A stretch of 64,000 bases of DNA, from assembly GCF_038811545.1 (NCBI RefSeq), contig NZ_CP133319.1:4290001-4354000 (forward strand), in the 5' to 3' direction. Shown piece after piece: positions 38,623-48,699 of this stretch; the stretch's first letter is position 1, and every line of letters begins with the position of its first letter. The notes beneath the pieces were generated by a model, which saw only the letters and a program-made list of their open reading frames with translations, was not told the DNA's origin and did no database searches. Origin of the DNA: Rhodoligotrophos sp. CJ14 (GTDB taxonomy: Bacteria > Pseudomonadota > Alphaproteobacteria > Rhizobiales > Im1). The position numbers were made by a program, and so were the translations under genes.

Positions 38623-39108
38623 TCATGCCTTCCGCGGAATGCCCATGACATGCCCGACCTGAGGCGGGATCGGCAGATGCGCGTGGGCCTCGCGCATCGC
38701 GCGGATGCGTGCCAGCACGTCATCGGGGAAGGGAGCGCTCTTCTTCAGGCCCATATCCACATGCATGAACATTTGCTCGGAGGTGGCCGCGAGGAACCCT
38801 TCCTCCGCGTGGTACATCTGCTGGAAGATATGGCAGCGCTTGGTGTCGAAATCGAGGAGCTGAAGCGTGACCTTCACTGGCGCGTTCACGATCAGCTCGC
38901 GCAAATAGGTCACATGGGCTTCGAGAGTATAGAAGGAGGCGTTCCTCGCCTTGACGTAATCCGGTCCAAGGCCGAAGAGGGCGAAGGCTTCGTCCGAGCA
39001 GCGGTCGAACAGCACGTTATAATAGGCCATATTGAGATGGCCATTATAGTCGATCCATTGCGGCTCGACATGCATGGTCGTCGATTCGAAGGGTGCGGTA
39101 TTGTCCAT
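38623..39108 (-). CDS. 4-hydroxybenzoyl-CoA-type thioesterase (YbgC-like)
   Basis: Hotdog-fold acyl-CoA thioesterase of about 161 residues. WIDYNGHLNMAYYNVLFD matches the D-x-x-G-H-x-N-x-x-Y-Y family signature including the catalytic Asp. The ATG at 39108 begins MDNTAPFEST. A longer frame upstream enters the divergent dehydrogenase gene and is rejected. It lies 53 bp upstream of pabB on the same strand and may share its transcript. Substrate is unknown; it could serve fatty or aromatic acyl-CoA. Confidence 0.86.
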   Translation of the reverse strand: MDNTAPFESTTMHVEPQWIDYNGHLNMAYYNVLFDRCSDEAFALFGLGPDYVKARNASFYTLEAHVTYLRELIVNAPVKVTLQLLDFDTKRCHIFQQMYHAEEGFLAATSEQMFMHVDMGLKKSAPFPDDVLARIRAMREAHAHLPIPPQVGHVMGIPRKA

Positions 39109-39240
39109 GAGCCTGTCTAACTCCCCCCAAGCATTTGCCAGAGCCGGCATGCGCGCCGGAATGCAAGCCATACCAGACGTTGGCGTCCGTGCAAGAGCGG
39201 CGGCGGCCAAAGTGGGCATCTGAGCGACAGTGAGGTGATC

Positions 39241-40641
39241 ATGGCTGAGCCGGCCAGAACCAATGCGGAAAGCGCCTCGACCGAGGCCATTGCCCGCCTG
39301 CAAGCCCTTCTCGGCGACAGGCTTTCGACCGCGGAAGCGGTTCGCGACCAGCACGGGCGTGATCAGACCTGGAACGCTGCTGGGTTGCCCGACGCGGTGG
39401 CCTTTGTCGAGACCACGGAGGAGGTCCAGGCCATCGTGCAAGTCTGCGCCGAGACTCGGACCCCGGTGATCGCCTATGGCACTGGAACCTCGCTCGAAGG
39501 TCATATCACCGCACCATTTGGCGGAATCTCAGTCGATTTCAGCCGGATGGATCGCGTTCTTCAGGTGAATGTTCAAGATCTGGACTGCCGGGTGCAGCCA
39601 GGCCTCACCCGCAAGGCCTTGAACGAGCATCTGCGCGATACGGGGCTCTTCTTCCCCATCGATCCCGGGGCCGATGCGAGCATTGGCGGCATGGCGGCAA
39701 CCCGCGCCTCCGGCACAAATGCCGTGCGCTATGGCACGATGCGGGACAATGTTATCAACCTGACCGCGGTCATGGCCAATGGCGAGGTGATCCGCACCGC
39801 GCGGCGTGCGCGCAAGTCCTCCGCCGGCTATGACCTGACCCGCCTGCTGGTGGGATCGGAAGGCACCCTCGGCATCATCACCGAGATCACTCTCAAGCTC
39901 TACGGCATTCCGGAGTCGATTGCCGCCGGCGTCTGCCCCTTCGCGACCCTCGACGGCGCCTGCCAGGCGGTGATCGAGACCATTCAACTGGGCATTCCGG
40001 TCGCGCGCATCGAGCTTCTCGATGCCGATCAGATCAGGCTGTGCAATGCCTATTCCAATCTCGGCCTTTCGGAGGTGCCCACCCTGTTCCTGGAATTCCA
40101 CGGGACGGAAGCGGGCACCAAGAAGCAAAGCGAGCTCTTCGCCGAGATCGCGGCAGCCAATGGCGGCGGCGCCTTCGCTTGGGCGACCCACCAGGAGGAT
40201 CGCAACAGGCTCTGGCAGGCGCGCCATGATGTCTTCTGGGCGGGCCGCGCCTATATGCCGGGCAAGGCCGCCTTGTCCACCGATGTCTGCGTGCCAATCT
40301 CCAGGCTGGCAGAATGCGTGACCGAGACGAAACGCGACCTCGAAGAACATGGGTTGTTTGGCCCGATCGTTGGTCATGTGGGCGATGGCAATTTCCACGT
40401 GCTTGTCTGCTGCGATATGACAGATTCCGCGGATGTGAAAGCTGTGAAGGCATTCACCGAGCGCCTGGCCGAGCGGGCACTCGCCATGGATGGCACCTGC
40501 ACCGGTGAGCATGGGGTCGGTCGCGGCAAGATGCGGCTGCTCGAAGCAGAGCATGGGCCGGCTCTTGAGATCATGCGTCAGATCAAGCGCGCGCTTGATC
40601 CGCTGAACATTCTTAATCCCGGCAAGATTGTCGCATTCTAG
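39241..40641 (+). CDS. FAD-binding D-lactate/glycolate-type dehydrogenase
   Basis: PCMH/VAO-type flavoenzyme of about 466 residues that oxidises a 2-hydroxy acid. The FAD domain shows GTGTSLEGH and DPGADASIGGMAATRASGTNAVRYG (split here as DPGADASIGGMAA and SGTNAVRYG), and GSEGTLGIITE is a family mark. The cap ends with GHVGDGNFHVLV and CTGEHGVGRGK, as in Dld-type D-lactate dehydrogenase (cytochrome) and GlcD. The single gene without glcE/glcF favours D-lactate dehydrogenase. The ATG at 39241 has GAGG upstream. Confidence 0.9.
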   Translation: MAEPARTNAESASTEAIARLQALLGDRLSTAEAVRDQHGRDQTWNAAGLPDAVAFVETTEEVQAIVQVCAETRTPVIAYGTGTSLEGHITAPFGGISVDFSRMDRVLQVNVQDLDCRVQPGLTRKALNEHLRDTGLFFPIDPGADASIGGMAATRASGTNAVRYGTMRDNVINLTAVMANGEVIRTARRARKSSAGYDLTRLLVGSEGTLGIITEITLKLYGIPESIAAGVCPFATLDGACQAVIETIQLGIPVARIELLDADQIRLCNAYSNLGLSEVPTLFLEFHGTEAGTKKQSELFAEIAAANGGGAFAWATHQEDRNRLWQARHDVFWAGRAYMPGKAALSTDVCVPISRLAECVTETKRDLEEHGLFGPIVGHVGDGNFHVLVCCDMTDSADVKAVKAFTERLAERALAMDGTCTGEHGVGRGKMRLLEAEHGPALEIMRQIKRALDPLNILNPGKIVAF

Positions 40642-40886
40642 TGCGAAAGGCGGCGTCGAATCTGAACTCTGGCGGCTATCGCGCGGACAACAAGACATGG
40701 TGAGCCCGATGATGGAGGTGGTAGGTCAGCGCGGCATTGATTATCTTGGGTTGCGTTCGCATTGAGTCACAGACGATCTCGATGGAAGGGATCACCTGTG
40801 TCGGGCCTGGCTGGTGAGGCGCATCTGCCGCCGCTATGGTCGCCATAAGGCTTAGAAATACCTGTGCGCCGACGGAAACAGCGACG

Positions 40887-43800
40887 ATGAAGTCTCCATT
40901 GTTATGGGCCGGGATCCTGGCGATCTTCGTCCTCACCACGGCTTTGATCGCGCCCTTTTTCATTGATTGGAATCTCTACCGTGACCAGATCGAGGAATGG
41001 GGCAGCCGGGTTACCGGGCGGCAAGTCACCATTGATGGCGATATCACCCTTCGCATTCTGCCGGTTCCTCTCATCGGCATCGAGGACGTAACCCTCGGTG
41101 GCCGCCAGGGAGATGCCCCTCTGGAGCTTCTTCGGATCGAGCAGCTCGAAGCGCACCTTTCTCTGCCGGCGCTCCTGCGCGGCAAGATCACGATCAGCGA
41201 TGCGTTGCTTACCTCCCCGGTGATGACGCTTGAGCGGACCAAGGATGGTCGGCTTGTCCTCCCGATCTCTGATCGCAGCCGTGTCGATGCGGAGATGCCG
41301 GTCGATGACATCGTGCTCGACCGCGTTTCGATCAGTGGTGGCACCCTGTTCCTGAACGACTGGCAGCATGAGCGGAGCGTCAGGATCGACAATGTCGACA
41401 TGGAGCTCTCTGCAACCACGCTGGCCGGTCCCTATCGGATGGTCGGAACCGCCGATTATGCAGATCGGCAATTCAACTTCTCCGTGAACACGTCCAAAGC
41501 AGGTAGCGATGGCCTGGTCGCGCTCGCGGTGAAGGCCGCACCCGCGAAGGGCGTGGGACTGAGCTATGTCTTCAACGGCAGCCTCAAGGAGGGGGAGAGC
41601 CATGATCCCCTGACCGGGTCGCTCGCGATCGAACGGGTGATCCCCAGCCTCTCCGATGGTGTGGCGCCAAAGGGCGACCGCGGTCCGACCCCCGGCCCCT
41701 TTTCTCTGCGCGCCAAGGTGAGCGGCAGTTTCGAGCAGATTTCACTGTCCGATATCGAAATCGCCCTTGGGGACCGCAACGATGTGTCGCGCCTGATCAA
41801 GGGCAGGGCTGCGATCGCATTTGGGGAACAACCCTCCGTCGCGGTAAGTCTTGAGGCCAATCGGATCGCGCTGGCAAGCCTCACCGATCAGCGGCAGATC
41901 CCGTTTGAGCGGGCAGCCATTCTCGCCGCCCTGAAACAGATCGCCAGCGCATTGCCCGATGGATTGAGCGCTCAGCTCGGGCTTAAGGCCACCTTTTTCG
42001 AGCTGCCGCAATCGACACTCGAACATGTCATTCTCGTTGCCGATGCCAATGAGCGTGGAATCACCCTGCGTCGTCTCTCAGGCATTGGGCCGGGCAGAAG
42101 CAGGCTCACCCTGTCCGGCCGCTATGACAAATATCTGGACGGTTTCGCTGGCAATTTCGAGCTGATCTCGCGAAATGCTGCGGAAGCGCTCACATGGCTC
42201 GCGAGCACCGGTCCGAACCAGCCCGAAAATGTGACGTCTCCGGCATTGCCGGTGTCGCTTGAGGCCAGGGGCGATCTGACCTTCACCCGCACCAGCCTCG
42301 AACTGAACGACCTCGGCTTCTCCATTGATGGGTCCTCCGGAACAGGGGCGCTCACCATGAGCGGCGGCACGCGTCCCGAGTGGCGCCTGAACCTCTCCGC
42401 AGACCACCTCGACCTCAACCGGATCAATCCGGGCCTTTACAGGCTCGCCGAACCCATCACAGCCCCGGCCGCGGTTTCGCAAGAAGGGAGCTCCGAAGAA
42501 GCGGCTGTCGGCGAGCCTCCATGGCTGCGGCCGATCCTTACGGTGGTCGACCGCCATTGGCTCGAAACGGCCAATGCCACGCTGGATCTCAACATCGGCG
42601 ATCTCCGCTATCGCGATATCGCCCTATCCTCCGTTCTCGCCTCCATGGCCTTGTCCAATGGCGAGCTCCAGATCAAGACAGTTGAGATTGCCAGTCTGTC
42701 TGGCGCGAAAGTTACGGGTACCGGCCACTGGCGGATCCTTGAGAAACAGCCCGTTGGCACCGGCAGCCTGGCCATTGATGCGCCAAAGCCGGAAAGCCTG
42801 GCACCGGTCCTCAAGCTTGCGCTTGGCCAAAACACCCAAGAGAAGGCACCCTCGCCGGGCTCTGCCGTCGCGCCGGATTCTGCGGTCGCGCTCCTCAACC
42901 AGCTCGGCGCCACTCTGCTGAATGTGCGGGTCGAGGCGGCCGCGAATACTGAACCTGGCGCAATCAGGCTCGACCTCGACGGGACCGCCGGAGGCACGAA
43001 GGTCGGCGCCGTGGCGAGATATGCTGGCGACCTGATCGGGTCGGGCGATGGAAGGTTCACTATCTCCGCGAACCTGGAGAATGCCGATGCCGCCGCATTG
43101 CTCCGGCAGCTGCCGGTCAATCTTTACGACACCGCCGCCGCCAGCGGCCGAGCCACGGTCAGGCTGAACGCGGAAGGTGAAACGAGCGAGACTATTCGCC
43201 TTCTGTTGCAGGCATCGCTCCTCAACAGCCAGGCAACGGGAGACATCACCTATCGCCTCGGTGGGAGCGCGGGGGATCTGCAGGGCAACATATCGCTCTT
43301 CTCGGTTGACCCTGCGCCATTGGCATCCGTGATCGGTCTGAGTGTTTCGGGAGCGGCTGCTGGCGAGGGCGCGGAAGGCCCGACGAAACTGCCAAGCCTT
43401 TCTGTGACGGCGAAACTGAATCGCGAAAGCGGCGTGCTGACTGCAAGCGATATCGAAGCCGAGTTCGGTGAAGCAACCGCAAGCGGCAACCTCAAGCTTC
43501 TCCCCCAGCGCAAGCTCGAGGGCGAGATCGCATTATCACGGCTCTCCGCATCTTGGGCCACCGGCGTAGCCCTTCTTGCCCACGGCGATGCAGACCCCGG
43601 AAAGATCAATTTCGCGCTTGATACCGATGAGCTCTGGTCTGCGGCCCCGCTGGCCCTCGATAGGCTTCACAGCCTTTCGACAGACCTGAGCATAAAGGCC
43701 GACCGACTGGACCTTGCTGAAACCTTGGCCTTGTCGGATGCCCGCTTCAGGATCGTCTCTGGCGGGGGCAAGCTGACCATCTCCGGCGCTCAAGCCGAGC

Positions 43801-45242
43801 TCTACGGTTCACCGGTTGCGCTCAATCTATCGGCCAGACAGGCGGGGATGGAGCTCGAGCTTCAGGGTGATCTCACCATGAGCGCGATGCCCTTGGCGCC
43901 CGTATTGCGGCTCGCGGGCGGCAGGGAGCCTGCTGCCGACGGCATGCTGGACATTCGCATGCATTTTTCGGGAAGCGGCCGCAGCCCCGCCGGCCTGATG
44001 GCAAACCTCTCCGGCGATGGAATTTACGCCCTGAGCAGCACATCGCTGCAGCATTTTGATCCGCAAACCCTTGCCGCGCGCCTCCGGGAGGTCACCACCA
44101 TCGACGAGCTCGATCGCGAGATCGCATCAGCTTTCAGCTCTGGAGAGATGCGCTTCGCCGGGGCCACCGCCCCCTTGACCATCAGCGAAGGCGTGGTGCG
44201 TTTCGATCCCATACCCGTGACCGGTGATGCGGTACAAGGCCAGTTGCGCAGCTATTTCGATCTTGCGAGTGGCAGGCTCGACAGCGCCTTCGCCCTTCAG
44301 CTGACTGCTGTTGATAGCGAGCCCAAGCTTGAACTCGCATTCAGCGGGCCGGCTGATCAGCTGTCGCGCAGCTATGACGTGAGCGCCTTGCGCTCCCATC
44401 TAACCGTGCGCGTCCTGCGCGAGAATATCGAGCGACTCGAGGCGCTGCAACGCGAAGTCGACCGGCGGCGGAGCGAAGAGGAGGCACGAAAGAAGGAAGA
44501 GGCCCGCCGTGCCGCGGAGGCTGCTGCGCGTGCGACCGAGGAGGCTCGCAAGGCTGAGGAAGCCCGTAAGGCCGAGGAAGCGCGCAAGGCGGAACTCGCC
44601 CGCAAGGCCGAGGAGGCTCGCAAGGCCGAGGAGGCTCGGAACGCCGAGGAAGCTCGCAAGGCCGAGGAGGCCCGGAACGCCGAGGAAGCTCGCAAGGCCG
44701 AGGAAGCTCGTCGAGCCGAGGCGCGGCGCGCGGAAGAGGAGCGGCAGGCCGCCATCGCACGCCGCCAGGCGGAGGAGCAGGCTCGTCGTTCGCAGGAGAC
44801 CAACGAGCCGGCGGCGGCAACACCCGCCCCGCCTCAGGCAAAACCGTCTCAGCCGGAAACGAGCGGCCTACCGTTGACGCCGGTGCCGTGGGTCGAAAAG
44901 CCCCTCTCTCCAGACCCGATGACCGTGCGTAAGCTCAGGCCGCTTTCGCGCCAATCGGCCGGCACGGCTGGGGGCGAACGAAATCCACCGGCAGTGAGCG
45001 AGGAAGGGTCCCAGGAGCAGACGGAACCCGCAACTGCGCCCCAGGAGGCGGATACGAGATCCACCCGTGTCCTGCCTTGGGAACTGCCGCCCGGAACGGC
45101 GGCCCCGCGCACCAGCCGGACCCAGCCTAGGGCGAGCCAAGAGAAGGAAACACCAGCCTCGCAACCCCGCGGCCGATCTCAGCCTGCGCCAACAGCGTCG
45201 GGGTTCAGTGATCCCAACCGGTTCAGATACTGGCCCAGGTGA
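40887..45242 (+). CDS. AsmA family protein with long EAR(K/N)AE repeat tail
   Basis: Very large envelope protein of about 1451 residues. The start MKSPLLWAGILAIFVLTTAL gives a single N-terminal anchor, followed by DWNLYRDQIEEWGSRVTGRQV and DVTLGGRQG, the AsmA N-terminal domain. Most of the length is beta-rich repeat typical of AsmA/YhdP-like lipid-transfer proteins, with the AsmA_2 domain near DFDPQTLAAR and LREVTTIDELDR. The last about 240 residues hold a charged helical stretch of EEARKA repeats and then a Pro/Gln/Ser-rich tail. Members move phospholipid between membranes. Its end overlaps the convergent RHH gene by 64 bp. Confidence 0.88.
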   Translation: MKSPLLWAGILAIFVLTTALIAPFFIDWNLYRDQIEEWGSRVTGRQVTIDGDITLRILPVPLIGIEDVTLGGRQGDAPLELLRIEQLEAHLSLPALLRGKITISDALLTSPVMTLERTKDGRLVLPISDRSRVDAEMPVDDIVLDRVSISGGTLFLNDWQHERSVRIDNVDMELSATTLAGPYRMVGTADYADRQFNFSVNTSKAGSDGLVALAVKAAPAKGVGLSYVFNGSLKEGESHDPLTGSLAIERVIPSLSDGVAPKGDRGPTPGPFSLRAKVSGSFEQISLSDIEIALGDRNDVSRLIKGRAAIAFGEQPSVAVSLEANRIALASLTDQRQIPFERAAILAALKQIASALPDGLSAQLGLKATFFELPQSTLEHVILVADANERGITLRRLSGIGPGRSRLTLSGRYDKYLDGFAGNFELISRNAAEALTWLASTGPNQPENVTSPALPVSLEARGDLTFTRTSLELNDLGFSIDGSSGTGALTMSGGTRPEWRLNLSADHLDLNRINPGLYRLAEPITAPAAVSQEGSSEEAAVGEPPWLRPILTVVDRHWLETANATLDLNIGDLRYRDIALSSVLASMALSNGELQIKTVEIASLSGAKVTGTGHWRILEKQPVGTGSLAIDAPKPESLAPVLKLALGQNTQEKAPSPGSAVAPDSAVALLNQLGATLLNVRVEAAANTEPGAIRLDLDGTAGGTKVGAVARYAGDLIGSGDGRFTISANLENADAAALLRQLPVNLYDTAAASGRATVRLNAEGETSETIRLLLQASLLNSQATGDITYRLGGSAGDLQGNISLFSVDPAPLASVIGLSVSGAAAGEGAEGPTKLPSLSVTAKLNRESGVLTASDIEAEFGEATASGNLKLLPQRKLEGEIALSRLSASWATGVALLAHGDADPGKINFALDTDELWSAAPLALDRLHSLSTDLSIKADRLDLAETLALSDARFRIVSGGGKLTISGAQAELYGSPVALNLSARQAGMELELQGDLTMSAMPLAPVLRLAGGREPAADGMLDIRMHFSGSGRSPAGLMANLSGDGIYALSSTSLQHFDPQTLAARLREVTTIDELDREIASAFSSGEMRFAGATAPLTISEGVVRFDPIPVTGDAVQGQLRSYFDLASGRLDSAFALQLTAVDSEPKLELAFSGPADQLSRSYDVSALRSHLTVRVLRENIERLEALQREVDRRRSEEEARKKEEARRAAEAAARATEEARKAEEARKAEEARKAELARKAEEARKAEEARNAEEARKAEEARNAEEARKAEEARRAEARRAEEERQAAIARRQAEEQARRSQETNEPAAATPAPPQAKPSQPETSGLPLTPVPWVEKPLSPDPMTVRKLRPLSRQSAGTAGGERNPPAVSEEGSQEQTEPATAPQEADTRSTRVLPWELPPGTAAPRTSRTQPRASQEKETPASQPRGRSQPAPTASGFSDPNRFRYWPR
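44536..44720 (+). repeat. Tandem 18-bp repeats within the AsmA gene (EEARKA units)
   Basis: About ten in-frame copies of an 18-bp unit encoding EEARKA or EEARNA, following the form GAGGAAGCTCGCAAGGCC with third-base differences. The product is predicted to be a long charged alpha helix (possibly coiled coil). Copy number is likely variable between strains. Confidence 0.8.
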
Positions 45243-45466
45243 CGCAGCACATAGACGCGGACCGCGCTCGATAATCCGCGCTTGCCCCTGCCGTGATCGA
45301 TCTCGGTGATCAGCTGGTTGATCGTAACACCTTTCTCCTCGGCAATGGCCTTGAGTGCGGCCCAGAATTCTGGCTCGAGGGAAAGGCTGGTGGCATGCCC
45401 AGCCACGAGAACCGACCGTTTTGTTGGCCGGTCCTCGGTGCTCTCAGGTGGCAGATCGATCCTCAA
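45179..45466 (-). CDS. Ribbon-helix-helix (RHH_4) domain protein
   Basis: Small protein of 95 residues with the RHH_4 domain, seen as [20 protein letters not shown] and [32 protein letters not shown] (motifs [11 protein letters not shown] and [12 protein letters not shown]). Such proteins are commonly next to fumC and sspB in Rhizobiales. The start is a TTG at 45466 whose bases overlap the fumC stop codon, suggesting translational coupling; an internal start is possible. A DUF4169 gene often found between is not seen. The 3' end overlaps the convergent AsmA gene by 64 bp. DNA binding is likely; target unknown. Confidence 0.8.
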   Translation of the reverse strand: MRIDLPPESTEDRPTKRSVLVAGHATSLSLEPEFWAALKAIAEEKGVTINQLITEIDHGRGKRGLSSAVRVYVLRHLGQYLNRLGSLNPDAVGAG

Positions 45467-46863
45467 TGGGGTCCGATCATGTCGGCCGGCCGGACCACCT
45501 CGTCAAACTCCGCGGCAGTGACATAGCCGAGCCTCAAGGCCTCCTCACGCAACGTGGTCCCATTCTTGTGCGCCGTCTTGGCGATCTCGGTAGCCTTGTC
45601 ATAGCCGATACGGGGTGCGAGCGCCGTCACCAGCATGAGCGATTTCTCCATCAGCTCCTCGATCCGCCGGCGGTTCGGCTCGATGCCCACCACACAATTA
45701 TCCGTAAAGCTGATCGCGGCTTCGGCAATGAGCCGGATGGACTGCAGCACGTTGAAGACCATCACCGGCTTGAACACGTTCAGCTCGAAATTGCCTTGGC
45801 TTCCGGCAATGGTGACCGTCACGTGATTGCCCATCACCTGGCAGCAGACCATGGTCAGCGCTTCGCACTGCGTCGGGTTTACCTTGCCCGGCATGATCGA
45901 CGAGCCCGGCTCGTTCTCGGGCAGGTTCAACTCGCCCAGGCCAGAGCGGGGCCCCGAGCCCAACAGCCGGATGTCCTGGGCGATCTTGAACAGGCTCGCC
46001 GCGATCACGTTGAGCTGCCCGGAGACCTCGACCATGGCATCATGCGCGGCCAAGGCCTCGAATTTGTTCTCGGCCGTCACAAAGGGCAGCCCGGTGATCT
46101 CGGCCACATGGCGGGCAAAGGTTTCCGCAAAGCCCTTCTTGGCATTGAGCCCGGTCCCGACAGCCGTGCCGCCCTGCGCGAGCGGGTAGAGCCTGGGCAG
46201 AGAGGACTTTACCCGCTCGATGCCATAGGCCACCTGTGCCGCATAGCCCGAAAATTCCTGGCCGAGGGTCAGCGGCGTGGCATCCTGCAGATGGGTTCGG
46301 CCGATCTTGATGATATCGCTCCAGGCCGACACCTTCGCATCCAGCGCCTTCTTCAGATACTCCAGCGCCGGGATCAGGGTCCGGTGGATCTCCTCGGTGA
46401 CGGCGATATGCATGGCCGTCGGGAATGTATCGTTCGAGGACTGCGACCGGTTGACATGATCATTGGGGTGGATTGGCGTCTTCGATCCCATCTTGCCGCC
46501 GAGAAGCTCGATCGCGCGGTTCGAGATCACCTCGTTCGCATTCATATTGGTCTGCGTGCCCGAGCCAGTCTGCCAAACGACCAAAGGAAAATGGTCGTCG
46601 AGCTTGCCCGCGATCACCTCATCCGCCGCCTTGACGATGGCTTCCCCGAGATTGGGTTCGAGATTGCCCAATTCCATATTGGTGCGGGCCGCGGCCTGCT
46701 TGATGATCCCCAGGGCGCGGATCAGCGGCTTCTGCATGGTCTCGCCGCCGATTTTGAAATTGCCCAGGGAACGCTGCGTTTGCGCGCCCCAATACTTATC
46801 GGCTGGTACCTCGAGCGGGCCGAAAGAATCCGTTTCGGTGCGTGTCTGCGTCATCTCTGCCAT
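45463..46863 (-). CDS. fumC: Fumarate hydratase class II (FumC)
   Basis: Homotetrameric fumarase of about 466 residues, interconverting fumarate and malate in the TCA cycle. The family signature [13 protein letters not shown] is present, and the N-terminus has [21 protein letters not shown]. It needs no iron-sulphur cluster. Two ATG codons (46863 and 46854) compete and a longer frame reaches 46905; ribosome sites are weak. The RHH gene starts on its stop codon. Full length and intact. Confidence 0.96.
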   Translation of the reverse strand: MAEMTQTRTETDSFGPLEVPADKYWGAQTQRSLGNFKIGGETMQKPLIRALGIIKQAAARTNMELGNLEPNLGEAIVKAADEVIAGKLDDHFPLVVWQTGSGTQTNMNANEVISNRAIELLGGKMGSKTPIHPNDHVNRSQSSNDTFPTAMHIAVTEEIHRTLIPALEYLKKALDAKVSAWSDIIKIGRTHLQDATPLTLGQEFSGYAAQVAYGIERVKSSLPRLYPLAQGGTAVGTGLNAKKGFAETFARHVAEITGLPFVTAENKFEALAAHDAMVEVSGQLNVIAASLFKIAQDIRLLGSGPRSGLGELNLPENEPGSSIMPGKVNPTQCEALTMVCCQVMGNHVTVTIAGSQGNFELNVFKPVMVFNVLQSIRLIAEAAISFTDNCVVGIEPNRRRIEELMEKSLMLVTALAPRIGYDKATEIAKTAHKNGTTLREEALRLGYVTAAEFDEVVRPADMIGPH

Positions 46864-46990
46864 TCGTCTTTCGCAAGAGCCGGAATTGAGGCATGCACGC
46901 TTCATCGCCCGGGCGTAAGAGGCGGCATGCCCGCACTCGGTCCTGGCTTATCACGCAGCAACGCGCTTGAAAACCGGAGCCTGCGTCAGT

Positions 46991-47869
46991 TCAGGGTGCG
47001 GTGAGGACCGCAGCGCAGCTCTTGGGCAGATCTGCCAGCAGAACCGGCTTCGGCGGTTTCGGTGGATGCTTCTTGTCCGGCGGCGCATAGGGCTTGTCGG
47101 AAAGCCACCAGGCAAGCGACTCATCGCAACCATCACCTGGCGGTGGCGGCGCCTGGTCCTTGCAGGTCGTGGAGCCCTCGGGGCACCTCAGTCTCACATG
47201 AAAATGGTAATTGTGCCCATACATCGGCCGCACCTTGTTGAGCCAGGCCCGATCTCGGCCGGCCCAATCGCAGAGCGCCTTCTTGATGGCCGGATGCACG
47301 AAGATGCGCTGCACCTGGGAATAGGAGGCTGCGAGCTTGATTAGCCTTGCATGATCCTCGCTCCAGATATTCGGATTGATTTCCGACCGGCTGGCGATCA
47401 CCGATGTGGCGCTGAGCGTCTCGCGCTCCTCGGCCGTGAGCCGGTGGTTGGGGGCAGGATCAAGCCAGATATCGGCATCGAGTCCGATTTGATGACTGGC
47501 ATGCCCCGTCAGCATCGGTCCGCCGCGTGGCTGAGACATGTCACCCACCAGAAGCCCGGGCCAGCCGACCTTATCATGCGCATCCTGCGCGAACGTCTCG
47601 AGGAAGGCGATGAGCCGTGGGTGTCCCCAATGGCGATTGCGGGACAGTCGCATGCTCTGCCAATAGGTCCCGTCATTGGGGAGCTGTATGCCCCCGGCAA
47701 GGCAGCCCTTGGCATAGAACCCGACAGGAGCGGGCGGCAGCTTCGCGGGGGCTTTCACCGCACCGAAAAGCTGCTTTGCCGGCACGGGCTGTTCGGCATG
47801 GGCTGGCGCGAGTGCAGATGCAGCCAGCCACGAGGCCGCGATGAGCGCGGCGAGCCGGGATGCCTTCAT
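46991..47869 (-). CDS. mepA: Penicillin-insensitive murein endopeptidase MepA
   Basis: Periplasmic metallo-endopeptidase of 292 residues that cleaves D-alanyl-meso-diaminopimelate cross-links in peptidoglycan. The signal peptide MKASRLAALIAASWLAASALAPAHA is seen as MKASRLAALIAASWLAASAL plus an AHA cleavage site. Zinc ligands lie in TGHASHQIGLDADIW and YHFHVRL. A proline-rich segment (PPDKKHPPKPPKP) follows near the C-terminus. It is 15 bp downstream of sspB on the same strand and probably co-transcribed with it. The order mepA-sspB is not a functional pairing that I recognise. Confidence 0.93.
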   Translation of the reverse strand: MKASRLAALIAASWLAASALAPAHAEQPVPAKQLFGAVKAPAKLPPAPVGFYAKGCLAGGIQLPNDGTYWQSMRLSRNRHWGHPRLIAFLETFAQDAHDKVGWPGLLVGDMSQPRGGPMLTGHASHQIGLDADIWLDPAPNHRLTAEERETLSATSVIASRSEINPNIWSEDHARLIKLAASYSQVQRIFVHPAIKKALCDWAGRDRAWLNKVRPMYGHNYHFHVRLRCPEGSTTCKDQAPPPPGDGCDESLAWWLSDKPYAPPDKKHPPKPPKPVLLADLPKSCAAVLTAP

Positions 47870-47884
47870 AGAGGCCCTCTATGT

Positions 47885-48523
47885 TTACTTCTTGCGGAAC
47901 ATGTCGAGCTTCACGACATTGGCCTCCGGGCCATCTCCGGGGGCCTTGTCGGAATCGGAATGGGTTGCAGGGTCCTGGCCGGAGGCTGTCTCGCCCTTGC
48001 CGCGCCCTTTGCGGGATTGCGCGGATGAGCCTGCCGTGGCGGTCGCCTCGGAATCATCGTTGCGGCGGCCTTGAGCGCCTTGCCCGCTTGCGGGCAGCAA
48101 CCCGATTGGGCTCACGCTGCCTTCAGGCACGGCGCCCTGGTCATGATTTTCCGCATTCTGGTTAGCCTTGATCACTTCAAACTGCAGACCAAACTGCACC
48201 GAAGGATCAAAGAAACCCTTTATGGCCGTGAGCGGAATTGAAAGACGTTCTGGAATATTGTCGAAGGAGAGATCGACCTCGAAACGATCATCGTAAACCT
48301 CCAGGCTCCAGAACTGGTGCTGCAGGACGATGGTCATATCCTCTGGATATTTCTTCCGAAGCCGCTCCGAGATCTTGACACCGGGATGTTTGGTGTCGAA
48401 GGCAATGAAGAAGTGATGGTCGCCCGGCAGTCCTGTTCGGGCCGCGCGCTTGAGGGCCGCCTTGACCACGCCGCGAAGCGCGTCCTGGGCCATCAGATCA
48501 TAGCGCATCAAATCTTCGGCCAT
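47885..48523 (-). CDS. sspB: SspB-family ClpXP adaptor (alpha type)
   Basis: Soluble adaptor of 212 residues that binds ssrA-tagged proteins and hands them to ClpXP. The folded domain (residues about 10-150) has FFIAFDTKHPGVKIS and YPEDMTIVLQHQFWSLEVY, with the family block FDNIPERLSIPL and GFFDPSVQFGLQF. A disordered Ser/Gly/Asp linker follows, and the C-terminus NVVKLDMFRKK looks like the ClpX-docking (XB) tail of SspB-alpha. It lies downstream of the tmRNA gene on the same strand. Full length and intact. Confidence 0.93.
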   Translation of the reverse strand: MAEDLMRYDLMAQDALRGVVKAALKRAARTGLPGDHHFFIAFDTKHPGVKISERLRKKYPEDMTIVLQHQFWSLEVYDDRFEVDLSFDNIPERLSIPLTAIKGFFDPSVQFGLQFEVIKANQNAENHDQGAVPEGSVSPIGLLPASGQGAQGRRNDDSEATATAGSSAQSRKGRGKGETASGQDPATHSDSDKAPGDGPEANVVKLDMFRKK

Positions 48524-48699
48524 TTTACCTCGTACCTGATCATGCTGGGACCGCCGGCATCAGCCATGGGGTCGCCGTCAATCGGGGCTGCGCAAGTTTG
48601 GAAGCCCCGCAAGATGGGCCATGATATCGCGAAACCAGTTTCCGATGCTACGGTCTGGAACTCGCTATCTCAAATTATCGAGTGAAAAGAAAGAGAAAT

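Noticed and set aside
40642..40886. Possible short gene or extended AsmA start between the dehydrogenase and AsmA genes
   Set aside because: An ATG at 40836 has no ribosome site and gives no signal anchor; the start at 40887 does.
45355..47004. 549-aa plus-strand frame opposite fumC
   Set aside because: Antisense shadow; fumC signature is on the minus strand.
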